DNA of 7,355 nucleotides from Proteobacteria bacterium UBA6492 (GCA_002436485.1 DJMK01000179.1:1-7355); one strand, 5' to 3'. Shown: positions 1 through 6,489, counted from the first letter of the stretch. Numbers and translations: made by a program. Notes: a model not told the origin generated them from the letters alone.

Positions 1-1640
1 GTGTCGTAGACGGGCTGGAACACTAAAGTACCGGCCTGGTAACGGGGAGCACTGGGTGCAGGGGCACTGGCCGAGCCAATGCGCGCCTGGATCGATTCGA
101 GTACATCACTGAAAGAGTCAACGAGTCTGGTCGGGCTTCGCGCATTGAAGTATTGACCGCGCCCGTTGATAGCGGCATGCCACAGGTCATCAACAGTGGT
201 ATTAGTGCCTGAAGTGATAGCCGGCCAGGACACCGTACCATCGATGAGATCATCGTAAGTGTCATCATCGTATGTAAGCGAGCCATCGATACCCAGACCA
301 ACTGTGTAGGTCACCATGTGTTGCCAGCTAGCCGGGTCATTTTTTGGATTCCAGAATCGATCTGCATCGTCAACATCCCCATCACCGTCATAGTCGACAT
401 TTGGTTCAGCAAAATAAGTCGGGACGTTATCGGTCAGGTCGTCACGCAGGTCATTCACCCAGTAATGCATGGCATAATCTGCAAGTACATCGCTTGAACC
501 ATCGTGATAGGGATCACGGCCAGTCGTGTAACTGGTGATGCCAAGTGGGTTAGCTGGCATGGTGTGGGCTTCATTGTCCTCGTTGCCAACGGTGTTTGTG
601 GGTGTAGCACCGTTCCAGAAACCGTCGGTAAAGAGAATATGGAAATTCTGACGGCAAGAATATTCGGGTGTGTCTGCAACACCCGGTTCCTTGGCGTAAG
701 GGCTATTGATGCCAGATTCGCTATATCTTGCACCGGCTCGATCGAAAGCTGCACGAAGTGGTGTACTGCCACTGTGTGGTACGGCGTATAACCAGTCGAA
801 GAAATCAGACCGTGTGGTTCCTGTGAAACTGTCAAAATTTGGAATGGTTGTGCTGGTGTTAATTGCCTGCCGTGATACACGTATCCCGCTGCTTAGTCGG
901 GCAAACGCACGTCCGGCACCGGTTTTGGCCAGTAAATGGCGCATACGGTAATAAGAATACCAGTTGGCGAAGTTCTGGCTTTCTTCTGCATAGGTACAGG
1001 TTGGTTTGGCGGCACAATCGTCCCGGTTCGGGCCACCCGTGTAGCTGGTGATGGTGCTATGAATGATAACGGCATCATAGCAATCGTTGTCGTCAGCAGT
1101 ACCATCACAATCGGTGTTGGAGGAATCGAATACGTAATAGTAAGCTGGATCATCCGTGACTCCCGTCGGGTTGGTAGGACGGTTATCCATGGCATCGCCA
1201 CTACAGTCACCCCCAAACCAGTTGGCATCATAGTTATCGCGTAAATCGACGGTACATTCAGCCTGGTCATAACCATCGCCCCAGGCGGCATTAAAGTCTG
1301 AGTCGCCCAGGCTGTTGCCATCTTTGTCTACACCTGGGGTGTATGTGATCTCAGGGTTGTAGTAAATAGCATTGTGTTTGCTGGCAGCTCCACGTATTTC
1401 ATCGCTATCACCAGAGATGCCATCAGGAATAAAGGCCCATTGCATGGACCCCGAGTCATCCATGGTCAAAACGATATTGGGCGGGACCCCTTCCTGTACA
1501 TCCAGTGGTGCCTGTGACAGGCTAAGTGGTGCCGCGTAGCCAGTATTTAAAAATATTGGATTACCCGCCAGCACAACAATGAGCGCGGCAGTGCCCTGTT
1601 GGAAAAGTTTTCGAAATATTATTCTGAAACTATTCATCAT
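1..1640 (-). CDS. pilY1: PilY1, type IV pilus tip adhesin/assembly factor, VWA-containing N-terminal part (3' end outside window)
   Basis: The frame is open from ATG at 1640 to the left edge: 546 codons, with the C-terminal part missing. GGAG at 1649-1646 lies 5 bases before this ATG and 8 before a second, adjacent ATG. A signal peptide is visible: Arg/Lys-rich start, hydrophobic stretch TAALIVVLAG, likely cleavage near GYAA (about residue 37). A VWA domain follows, with the full metal-ion-dependent adhesion site: DDSGS at 61-65, Thr293 in STPL, Asp339 in FTDG. More than 200 residues rich in Asp, Asn and Cys separate the first and second metal motifs. Residues 416-427 form a DxDxDGxxDxxD calcium-type loop. 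Segments such as WQHMVTYTVGLG and DDLWHAAINGRGQYF are typical of PilY1. In characterised species PilY1 sits at the pilus tip, aids assembly and adhesion, and its C-terminal propeller (not seen here) binds calcium. It is last of the visible minor-pilin genes, 52 bases after pilX. Confidence 0.93.
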   Translation of the reverse strand, partial: MMNSFRIIFRKLFQQGTAALIVVLAGNPIFLNTGYAAPLSLSQAPLDVQEGVPPNIVLTMDDSGSMQWAFIPDGISGDSDEIRGAASKHNAIYYNPEITYTPGVDKDGNSLGDSDFNAAWGDGYDQAECTVDLRDNYDANWFGGDCSGDAMDNRPTNPTGVTDDPAYYYVFDSSNTDCDGTADDNDCYDAVIIHSTITSYTGGPNRDDCAAKPTCTYAEESQNFANWYSYYRMRHLLAKTGAGRAFARLSSGIRVSRQAINTSTTIPNFDSFTGTTRSDFFDWLYAVPHSGSTPLRAAFDRAGARYSESGINSPYAKEPGVADTPEYSCRQNFHILFTDGFWNGATPTNTVGNEDNEAHTMPANPLGITSYTTGRDPYHDGSSDVLADYAMHYWVNDLRDDLTDNVPTYFAEPNVDYDGDGDVDDADRFWNPKNDPASWQHMVTYTVGLGIDGSLTYDDDTYDDLIDGTVSWPAITSGTNTTVDDLWHAAINGRGQYFNARSPTRLVDSFSDVLESIQARIGSASAPAPSAPRYQAGTLVFQPVYD

Positions 1641-1651
1641 TACATCTCCAG

Positions 1652-1665
1652 GCAGTTATGACTGC
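1652..1665 (-). repeat. short inverted repeat just upstream of the pilY1 ribosome binding site
   Basis: On the minus strand GCAGT-CATA-ACTGC forms a perfect 5-bp stem with a 4-base loop. It ends two bases before TGGAG, the pilY1 Shine-Dalgarno region, within the 52-base pilX-pilY1 gap, which is the longest gap in the operon. It could tune pilY1 translation or mRNA stability. A stem this short can also arise by chance, and no U-run follows, so it is not an intrinsic terminator. Confidence 0.25.
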
Positions 1666-1692
1666 AAGAATTGATAGTTACATTCAGAGCCA

Positions 1693-2238
1693 TCATTTAT
1701 ACCTTCTGGCATAAACTTCCTGTAGAACGATGACTGAGTTGGGTGAGTTTCCAACCCCACGTGAAGTAATTCGATAATAAAAGCGGCCTAGTCCCTGGGC
1801 GGCCGTTTCTGGATTGAGGTCATCCGTATAAAATGCTTCTTCCTCAATCAGGAAAACCGGGTCTGCACTTACGCCGGCGAGATCTTGTGTACCGGCGGTA
1901 CCGTATTCGGTGGCGTTATTCCAGGTATTGGTGTAATCAAAAAACGTGCTAGAGAAATCGCCGAAGGTATCTCGCGCGTAAATACCACTTGAGCCGCTTG
2001 CGGAGGCAGTGGGAATGGTAGTCAGATCGTTAATCGTGTCCTCACCATCGGTAATCGCGGATTCTGCGGCATTAAAAGCCAGCACCTGGTCGCGCATATT
2101 ACCCACGATAATCTCTTCCAGGCTGGACATTTTCAGTGCACTGACACCGATGACCGTCAACACCAGCAGTATGGTCAGCGAGGTAATCAAGGCCGCGCCA
2201 GTTTGTTTGGTTTTGCAATGTGGGGTTCGTAAAAACAT
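1693..2238 (-). CDS. pilX: PilX, GspK-like minor pilin of the type IV pilus
   Basis: About 181 residues. The N-terminus has a short basic leader ending KQTG, then AALITSLTILLVLTVIGVSAL, the hydrophobic helix typical of the PilX_N family. The following SSLEEIIVGNMRD and AFNAAESAITDGE segments, and the C-terminal FYYRITSRG...VLQEVYARRYK, also fit PilX. Position 5 of the mature protein is Thr rather than the usual pilin Glu; lack of Glu5 is a known trait of GspK/PilX-type tip subunits. Two ATGs lie in ATGATCATG. GAGG at 2250-2247 is only 2 bases from the first (2244) but 8 from the second, so 2238 is preferred. The role expected from the family is in the minor-pilin complex with PilV, PilW and FimU/PilE that primes assembly and presents PilY1. 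It begins 15 bases after the pilW stop. Confidence 0.9.
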   Translation of the reverse strand: MFLRTPHCKTKQTGAALITSLTILLVLTVIGVSALKMSSLEEIIVGNMRDQVLAFNAAESAITDGEDTINDLTTIPTASASGSSGIYARDTFGDFSSTFFDYTNTWNNATEYGTAGTQDLAGVSADPVFLIEEEAFYTDDLNPETAAQGLGRFYYRITSRGVGNSPNSVIVLQEVYARRYK

Positions 2239-2253
2239 GATCATTACCTCGAT

Positions 2254-3429
2254 TTAACCGCGCCCGGTCACCAGTTTATTTCGTAACACTATTGTGGTGG
2301 TGAAGACTTTGCGAAGCCGCTTGTCATTGGTGGGATCCAGCGTGACCGCCGTTGCGTTATCTACTCCGCCCAGCCTGTAAGTTTTGGTATCAGTCGGTCT
2401 GGCTGGCATTTCAGCAGGGGTGCGCATTAACAGGCTGATGCGTACCGAGATGACATTGTTTATATCGGTGACGTTATCAAACGTGACATAACGTGTTGGG
2501 GTAAATACCGTATCATTGACCAGGTCCTCGCCATACAGTACCTGCATGCTTTCGACACCTTCAATCAATTCTTCGGGTGTGCCGCCAGTGCCCTGGTCAT
2601 AGCTGATTCGAAAAAGCGCGGGCTCACCGCTGGCACCTACACCGATAAAGTAGGCGCGACTGGTGGTGGTCACAACACGGTATTCGCCGGCCCTGTAGTT
2701 ATGGCTCCAGTCCTTGTTGGCAGGTTGTATATTGCAGGGGGTGTAGCCACCGCAGCCAGATGCGCGTGTCAGAGAGGTGGCAGTAGCTGCCGCACCGTTC
2801 ATGAACAGGTCGGCCTTGTCACAGTCACTTAGCATGACCACCGTGCCCTGTTTTATGCCGGTTGCATTAGGGAAATCAACCTGCGCAGAATTTGGTGGGG
2901 TGTTGCCGGACGGAATCAGATTGGGCACCTCTCTGGCCGACTTGATCACGACCACGTCAGTGCCAGCAAGGACTCTACCTTGCAGCGAGGCATGCAGATC
3001 TTCGGGCGTCGCATGGTGGTCATCCCAGTCATCCTTGTCACCATTGGGTGCTGCAGCGAGCGGATCGGCGCCGACGGTCACGGTTGTCCCCGGGCCAGAA
3101 CCGGTGTACTCCCAGCCATAAATGGCGTTGGTGAAATCAAACAGGTCATCATCGGCTGAAGTTAAGTTCAGCATGCTATTGATAACTGGATTACAACCGG
3201 CATAGCCTGCCTGGCGAATATCCTGGGTCAGAAACTGAAACGCGAAGTGTGCGTTCTCCTGCATGCGCGCATATTCTTCCTGCACCGCGTAGGAACGTTT
3301 ACTGGAAATATAGACACTGCCCACGCCAATCAGCAATATCAGGCTGATAACCATGGCGACCATCAACTCGATCAGCGTGATACCACGCTGCCAGGCAGGT
3401 GTTGTTTGTTTATTCGCTTTGATCATCAT
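2254..3429 (-). CDS. pilW: PilW, minor pilin of the type IV pilus
   Basis: About 391 residues, large as usual for PilW. The leader ends in AWQRG and is followed by ITLIELMVAMVISLILLIGVGSVYISS, a classical class III signal with Glu5 for prepilin peptidase PilD. The segment EYARMQENAHFAFQFLTQDIRQAGYAGC is the conserved PilW helix and first Cys. Later features include a SDCDKADLF segment, a second Cys pair (GCGGYTPCN), and the C-terminal RISLLMRTPAE...RRVFTTTIVLRN-like region found in PilW. The chosen ATG overlaps the pilV stop as ATGA, giving a 16-residue leader. An in-frame upstream ATG at 3453 would overlap pilV by 28 bases and has no Shine-Dalgarno sequence. Tight overlap implies translational coupling with pilV. 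Family knowledge places PilW in the tip complex, linked to PilX and PilY1. Confidence 0.92.
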   Translation of the reverse strand: MMIKANKQTTPAWQRGITLIELMVAMVISLILLIGVGSVYISSKRSYAVQEEYARMQENAHFAFQFLTQDIRQAGYAGCNPVINSMLNLTSADDDLFDFTNAIYGWEYTGSGPGTTVTVGADPLAAAPNGDKDDWDDHHATPEDLHASLQGRVLAGTDVVVIKSAREVPNLIPSGNTPPNSAQVDFPNATGIKQGTVVMLSDCDKADLFMNGAAATATSLTRASGCGGYTPCNIQPANKDWSHNYRAGEYRVVTTTSRAYFIGVGASGEPALFRISYDQGTGGTPEELIEGVESMQVLYGEDLVNDTVFTPTRYVTFDNVTDINNVISVRISLLMRTPAEMPARPTDTKTYRLGGVDNATAVTLDPTNDKRLRKVFTTTIVLRNKLVTGRG

Positions 3430-3944
3430 GGCAGGAATTCCATTGTGTAGCATTTCAGATCAACCGATGGATCACCCGAGCAAGCTGTTCCGTTGACACC
3501 GGTTCTGGCTTCATCCCACATAACCGTGATCACAAAGGGGCTGGTAGAATTAGCCCTGGTAACGGTACCAATGCCAGAAGGCATTGCCGATGCCAGTGTT
3601 GTTTTCCATTCGAAAATATCCCAATCTGCAATGTCGTCAGGATTAGTACAGCCTGTAGATAAAACACAGTTTGTGCCGGGTGCCGTTGCCGCGGTTGTGC
3701 CCACGGCATCATAGTCCCCGGATGCGCCACTGTTATTGGCACGAATACGTTCCGCCATGTCGTAGGTCATAATCACCGCAAGACCACGTAAGTCAGCCGT
3801 TTTGTTATTTGACAGCCCCGCCACGTGTAGCCCCGCCAGTCCCAGCAGACCGATCGAAAAAATTAACATGGCAACCATGACTTCCAGCAATGTGAAGCCA
3901 TGAGTATGTGATGTTCGTATCCTTTTTTGATGTTGGTTCATCAT
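3426..3944 (-). CDS. pilV: PilV, minor pilin of the type IV pilus
   Basis: About 172 residues. A basic leader (QHQKRIRTSHTHG) precedes FTLLEVMVAMLIFSIGLLGLAGLH, which is diagnostic of PilV, with Glu5 and the cleavage Gly both present. The next stretch, DLRGLAVIMTYDMAERIRANN, is also PilV-like. Four cysteines, in a NCVLSTGC pair and a later ACSG...LKCY pair, could form disulfides in the periplasmic globular domain. The chosen ATG overlaps the fimT-like stop as ATGA. A further in-frame ATG lies 6 bases upstream (3950) and another immediately downstream; no clear Shine-Dalgarno sequence separates them, so re-initiation after the upstream gene is the likely mode. The function inferred from P. aeruginosa is pilus assembly initiation as part of the minor-pilin complex. 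Confidence 0.92.
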   Translation of the reverse strand: MMNQHQKRIRTSHTHGFTLLEVMVAMLIFSIGLLGLAGLHVAGLSNNKTADLRGLAVIMTYDMAERIRANNSGASGDYDAVGTTAATAPGTNCVLSTGCTNPDDIADWDIFEWKTTLASAMPSGIGTVTRANSTSPFVITVMWDEARTGVNGTACSGDPSVDLKCYTMEFLP

Positions 3945-4576
3945 GGGCATGTCACGCTATTGGTATTTACATCTTCGACGATATTGTTGTTATTCGAATC
4001 CCTTGCGATACTCGACCTGCCTAACGTATTGACATTCACAGCCCGGGCTTTGGTTTGGTCACCATCAATCGTGCATACTGTAAACGTTCCGTCTGAATCC
4101 CCGTCACCGTCAGTATCACGGACAGTACCGTTAGGCATAAAACGCACTTTATCAGCCGCATCAAAATCACTGCTGCGCATGGTCAGGCCACCGGCCAGTG
4201 GTTCACTGATGCCAAGTAAAGTCTCGGTGCCATTATCAAAATCACCGTCATTATTTTCATCACTAAAATAGATCCAGCCCAGTTCCCACTGCGATGTATC
4301 ACAAGCAGGGACAGGATCAGTACTATTGGTGCTTCCACACACTGTCACGTTGACTCCACGTTTTATTGCTTCGCTTCGAGCAGCTGATAAACCGCCGGAA
4401 ATTTTGTTAACCTGTGCAACAACCCTGTTCTTTTCGGAGTATTGCGCCAGTTTAGGTCCACCAAAAGAAATCAGGATTGCGACGACCGCGAGCGTTACCA
4501 ACAACTCGATGAGCGTAAGACCGGCTGACTTCTTTATATAATTCATATTGGTTCTTATAGGGTAATTCTTGAGCAT
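3941..4576 (-). CDS. fimT: FimT/FimU-type (GspH family) minor pilin, first gene of the operon
   Basis: About 211 residues. The leader ends KKSAG, followed by LTLIELLVTLAVVAILISFGGP, the GspH/FimT prepilin N-terminus with Glu5. The body shows the family pattern ISGGLSAARSEAIKRGVNVTVC, then WELGWIYFSDENNDGDFD, then a late CTIDG segment and LGRSSIAR. Two acidic Gly/Asn-rich segments (4223-4261 and 4091-4117) look like calcium loops. The start is uncertain: GTG at 4582, ATG at 4576 and ATG at 4546 are all in frame with weak Shine-Dalgarno support; the last leaves a 9-residue leader. FimT and FimU cannot be told apart with certainty here. FimU is a tip-complex subunit, whereas some FimT proteins bind DNA for transformation through a C-terminal GRxR motif; GRSSIAR is only a loose match. 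It is divergent from thiO, as the equivalent gene is in P. aeruginosa. Confidence 0.85.
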   Translation of the reverse strand: MLKNYPIRTNMNYIKKSAGLTLIELLVTLAVVAILISFGGPKLAQYSEKNRVVAQVNKISGGLSAARSEAIKRGVNVTVCGSTNSTDPVPACDTSQWELGWIYFSDENNDGDFDNGTETLLGISEPLAGGLTMRSSDFDAADKVRFMPNGTVRDTDGDGDSDGTFTVCTIDGDQTKARAVNVNTLGRSSIARDSNNNNIVEDVNTNSVTCP

Positions 4577-4582
4577 GATCAC

Positions 4583-4718
4583 GTTTCTTTCGATGAGCCG
4601 TTGATTTGAATGGACAAAAGGTCTACTCGGGACAGTCTAACTCTTTGATTTCAATGGTATGTGATAGGATTCACATCCGTGGGATAATCCAATTTCTGGC
4701 TTGTTTTTTCCGGGGTAA
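4583..4718. promoter_or_regulatory. divergent intergenic region between the pilus operon and thiO, with a GTCTA direct repeat
   Basis: This 136-base region must hold the promoters for both the minor-pilin operon (leftward) and thiO (rightward), but no convincing -35/-10 pair or sigma54-type -24/-12 element was found on either strand. It holds two GTCTA copies at 4621-4625 and 4635-4639, in the contexts GTCTACTC and GTCTAACTC, 14 bases apart start to start. The same pentamer recurs in the promoter of the Fur-family gene further right. GGGG at 4712-4715 is the thiO ribosome binding site. Confidence 0.5.
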
Positions 4719-4721
4719 ATG

Positions 4722-5822
4722 ATGGGAACACTGATTATCGGTGGCGGTATTATCGGCCTTTTGACCGCACGTGAACTGGCGCTGTCCGGTGAGTCCGTAA
4801 CGGTAATTGACCGCTCCGAACTCGGCACCGAATCGTCCTGGGCCGGAGGCGGTATTCTCTCCCCGCTTTATCCCTGGCGTTATTCTGAGGCGGTTAACCA
4901 GCTCGCCAGGTGGAGCCAGCAGCACTACAAGCAGATTGCTCAAGAATTAATCAACGAGGGTTGTACGGATCCGGAATGGACCCAAAGCGGTTTGCTCGTG
5001 CTGGATCCAGAGGATATGCCTGTGGCAGCGCAGTGGGCAGAGCAATATGGTATGGAATGTCAGCAAGTAGACAGGGTAAAAGCCGTTGAGCTGGAACCGG
5101 CATTGGGTGCCGAAAGTAAGCAGTCACTCTGGTTTCCGGACATTGCGCAGATACGCAATCCACGGCTGGTCAAGAGCCTGCGTGAGTATTGCCAACAGTC
5201 TGGCATTGGCCTGGTGACCGGTGCTGAGGTCACCCGATTACTTCAGAATAAGGGCATTATCTCAGGTGTGCAGGCTGCAGACAGGGAATACCATGCTGAG
5301 AAGGTGGTTATCACCAGCGGGGCCTGGAGCGCTAATCTACTCAGGGAAGTGGGATGCGATGTGGATATTAACCCGGTGCGTGGCCAGATGTTGATGTACC
5401 AGGGTGATCCGGGACAGGTACAGCACATGGTATTAAAGAATAGCCACTATGTTATTCCACGGCGCGATGGCCGTATCCTGGTTGGAAGCACCCTGGAGAA
5501 TGTCGGATTCGATAAGGCGACGACGGATGAGGGCAAGGCTGAGCTGATTGCCTTCGCCGAAGGCCTCATGCCCTGTTTTAAAACCCTACCTATTGAGCGG
5601 CATTGGTCAGGTTTGCGGCCTGGCAGTCCGCAGGGCATACCTTATATAAGTGGTATTCCTGGAATTGAGGGTTTGTATCTGAATAGTGGCCACTATAGAA
5701 ATGGGGTTATTCTGGGGCCGGCCTCGGCACGGCTGATGGCAGACATCATCCTCAAACGCGAGCCGATCATGGATCCCAGCCTGTATGGCCTGGAACGGGT
5801 AAAAAAGCAGCGAAATTTATAA
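4722..5822 (+). CDS. thiO: ThiO, FAD-dependent glycine oxidase for thiamine thiazole synthesis
   Basis: About 366 residues, the usual ThiO/DAO-family length. The N-terminus LIIGGGIIGLLTARELA is the FAD-binding GxGxxG fold (Gly7-Gly12), ended by acidic VID. Other family motifs are SSWAGGGILSPLYPW, ITSGAWSANLL, VRGQMLMYQG, HYVIPRRDGRILVGST, GLRPGSPQG (Arg299) and GHYRNG (Arg326). The two arginines match those that bind the substrate carboxylate in this family. Glycine is oxidised to the imine (dehydroglycine) that feeds thiazole formation, and hydrogen peroxide is released; the enzyme is cytoplasmic. ATG codons lie in tandem at 4719 and 4722; GGGG at 4712-4715 is 6 bases from the second, which is preferred. 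No other thi gene is visible. In P. aeruginosa a D-amino-acid-oxidase-like/thiO gene likewise lies beside the fimT/fimU-pilVWX cluster. A related D-amino acid dehydrogenase is the main alternative. Confidence 0.9.
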   Translation: MGTLIIGGGIIGLLTARELALSGESVTVIDRSELGTESSWAGGGILSPLYPWRYSEAVNQLARWSQQHYKQIAQELINEGCTDPEWTQSGLLVLDPEDMPVAAQWAEQYGMECQQVDRVKAVELEPALGAESKQSLWFPDIAQIRNPRLVKSLREYCQQSGIGLVTGAEVTRLLQNKGIISGVQAADREYHAEKVVITSGAWSANLLREVGCDVDINPVRGQMLMYQGDPGQVQHMVLKNSHYVIPRRDGRILVGSTLENVGFDKATTDEGKAELIAFAEGLMPCFKTLPIERHWSGLRPGSPQGIPYISGIPGIEGLYLNSGHYRNGVILGPASARLMADIILKREPIMDPSLYGLERVKKQRNL

Positions 5823-5828
5823 CCTATA

Positions 5829-5845
5829 TCTAGACTTTGTCTAAA
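5829..5845. promoter_or_regulatory. candidate autoregulatory operator, ICE-box-like palindrome
   Basis: TCTAGAC-ttt-GTCTAAA is a 17-base site with a perfect 5-bp inverted core (TAGAC/GTCTA). It matches the ICE box of the Irr subgroup (TTTAGAA-N3-TTCTAAA, recalled from memory) at 11 of 14 specified bases, with identical N3 spacing. It covers the -35 box of the Fur-family promoter, so protein bound here would block RNA polymerase. A further GTCTA half-site lies at 5852-5856, touching the -10 box. That the adjacent regulator binds this site is inference. Confidence 0.45.
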
Positions 5846-5860
5846 AAAGTCGTCTATACT
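5831..5860 (+). promoter_or_regulatory. sigma70-type promoter of the Fur-family gene
   Basis: TAGACT (5831-5836, four of six bases match TTGACA) and TATACT (5855-5860, five of six match TATAAT) are separated by 18 bases. The expected start of transcription is about 5867-5869, on or next to the ATG at 5869, so the message would have almost no leader. No Shine-Dalgarno sequence lies upstream of the ATG. The promoter begins 8 bases after the thiO stop codon, so the regulator need not depend on thiO transcription. Confidence 0.6.
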
Positions 5861-5868
5861 TTTGCGTG

Positions 5869-6291
5869 ATGGATATTGAATCAACAGACTACCGCAAAGA
5901 GGTGACCCAGCGCCTGCAGCAGGCTGGCGTTTCACCCACGCAACAGCGCATGGAGATTGCACAGATCTTGTTTGCCCGCCCGCAGCATTTATCAGCCGAG
6001 CAGGTGCTCAATATTGTCAATGCACAGGGTCCCGTGGTTTCCAAGGCAACCGTTTACAACACGCTGGGCCTGTTCGCGCGTAAGGGCCTGGTGCGTGAAG
6101 TGATTGTGGACCCCACCAAGGTATTTTATGACTCCAATACCTCGGAGCATCATCACTTCTATAATGTCGACACTGGCAATTTGACTGACATCGAGCCACA
6201 CAGTCTAAAGCTGGAGAGCATGCCAACATTACCCGATGGCACCCAGGCAGAAGGTGTTGATGTCATTATCCGTGTCAGGCACAGCAGCTAA
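5869..6291 (+). CDS. Fur-superfamily transcriptional regulator, cysteine-free, Irr/PerR-like
   Basis: 140 residues from ATG 5869; an adjacent GTG at 5866 is also in frame. The winged-helix part covers about 10-85: GVSPTQQRMEIAQIL, HLSAEQVL, and recognition helix SKATVYNTLGLFARKGLV. The C-terminal dimerisation/metal part contains VFYDSNTSEHHHFYNVDTG. Aligned by eye with B. subtilis PerR, the five regulatory metal ligands are all present: His40, Asp88, His94, His96, Asp107. The structural-zinc CxxC is replaced by Asn99-x-x-Thr102, and the protein has no cysteine at all. This combination and the HHH triplet resemble Irr and related iron- or peroxide-responsive members more than canonical Fur or Zur. 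It likely represses genes in response to iron, heme or peroxide; which signal cannot be told. It lies 46 bases after thiO with its own promoter and a palindromic site that may be its operator. Confidence 0.88.
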   Translation: MDIESTDYRKEVTQRLQQAGVSPTQQRMEIAQILFARPQHLSAEQVLNIVNAQGPVVSKATVYNTLGLFARKGLVREVIVDPTKVFYDSNTSEHHHFYNVDTGNLTDIEPHSLKLESMPTLPDGTQAEGVDVIIRVRHSS

Positions 6292-6334
6292 GCCTGTTTC
6301 ACGAAATACCAATTTCAAAAATTCTCCCCAATCT

Positions 6335-6410
<76 letters not shown>

Positions 6411-6467
6411 TTGTAGTTATCACGACAATCAGGCACTTTATAGGCAGGTTTTCGGGTATCAGGTCGC

Positions 6468-6489
6468 TTGTTTTTGTTTAAAAAAACAA
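6468..6489. repeat. AT-rich inverted repeat between tRNA-Thr and the next gene
   Basis: TTGTTTTT (6468-6475) and AAAAACAA (6482-6489) are perfect 8-base inverted arms around GTTTAA. The site lies 58 bases after the tRNA and about 50 before the next ATG. It could be a weak transcription end, since the rightward strand carries T-rich then A-rich halves, or a protein-binding or curved-DNA site. The stem is almost all A-T and no separate U-tract follows it, so it is not called a terminator. The rest of 6411-6540 holds no gene that I can see. Confidence 0.35.

Noticed and set aside
504..1244. Overlapping plus-strand ORFs opposite pilY1
   Set aside because: Antisense shadows of pilY1 with no recognisable motif and no ribosome binding site noted.
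893..1321. Minus-strand 142-codon ORF, with a similar one at 455-880, suggesting two small proteins or a broken pilY1
   Set aside because: Both are alternative-frame readings. The pilY1 frame from 1640 is open without interruption to the left edge and carries family motifs throughout, so there is no frameshift.
2777..3121. Plus-strand ORF of 114 codons opposite pilW
   Set aside because: It lies wholly inside pilW on the other strand and has no domain-like features.
3927..4271. Plus-strand ORF of 114 codons opposite the fimT-like gene
   Set aside because: Low-complexity Ser/Pro/Leu sequence, antisense to a well-supported pilin gene.
4583..4718. Sigma54 promoter for the pilus genes
   Set aside because: No TGGC-N8-TGC type element was found on either strand, and the weak sigma70-like boxes are not better than chance.
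4671..4943. Minus-strand ORF that could extend the pilus operon upstream
   Set aside because: It overlaps the FAD-binding start of thiO antisense and has no pilin or other motif.
5823..5868. Intrinsic terminator after thiO from the TAGAC/GTCTA palindrome followed by A/T bases
   Set aside because: The stem is only 5 bp with a 3-base loop and is followed by A rather than T on the coding strand. The position over a -35 box fits an operator better.
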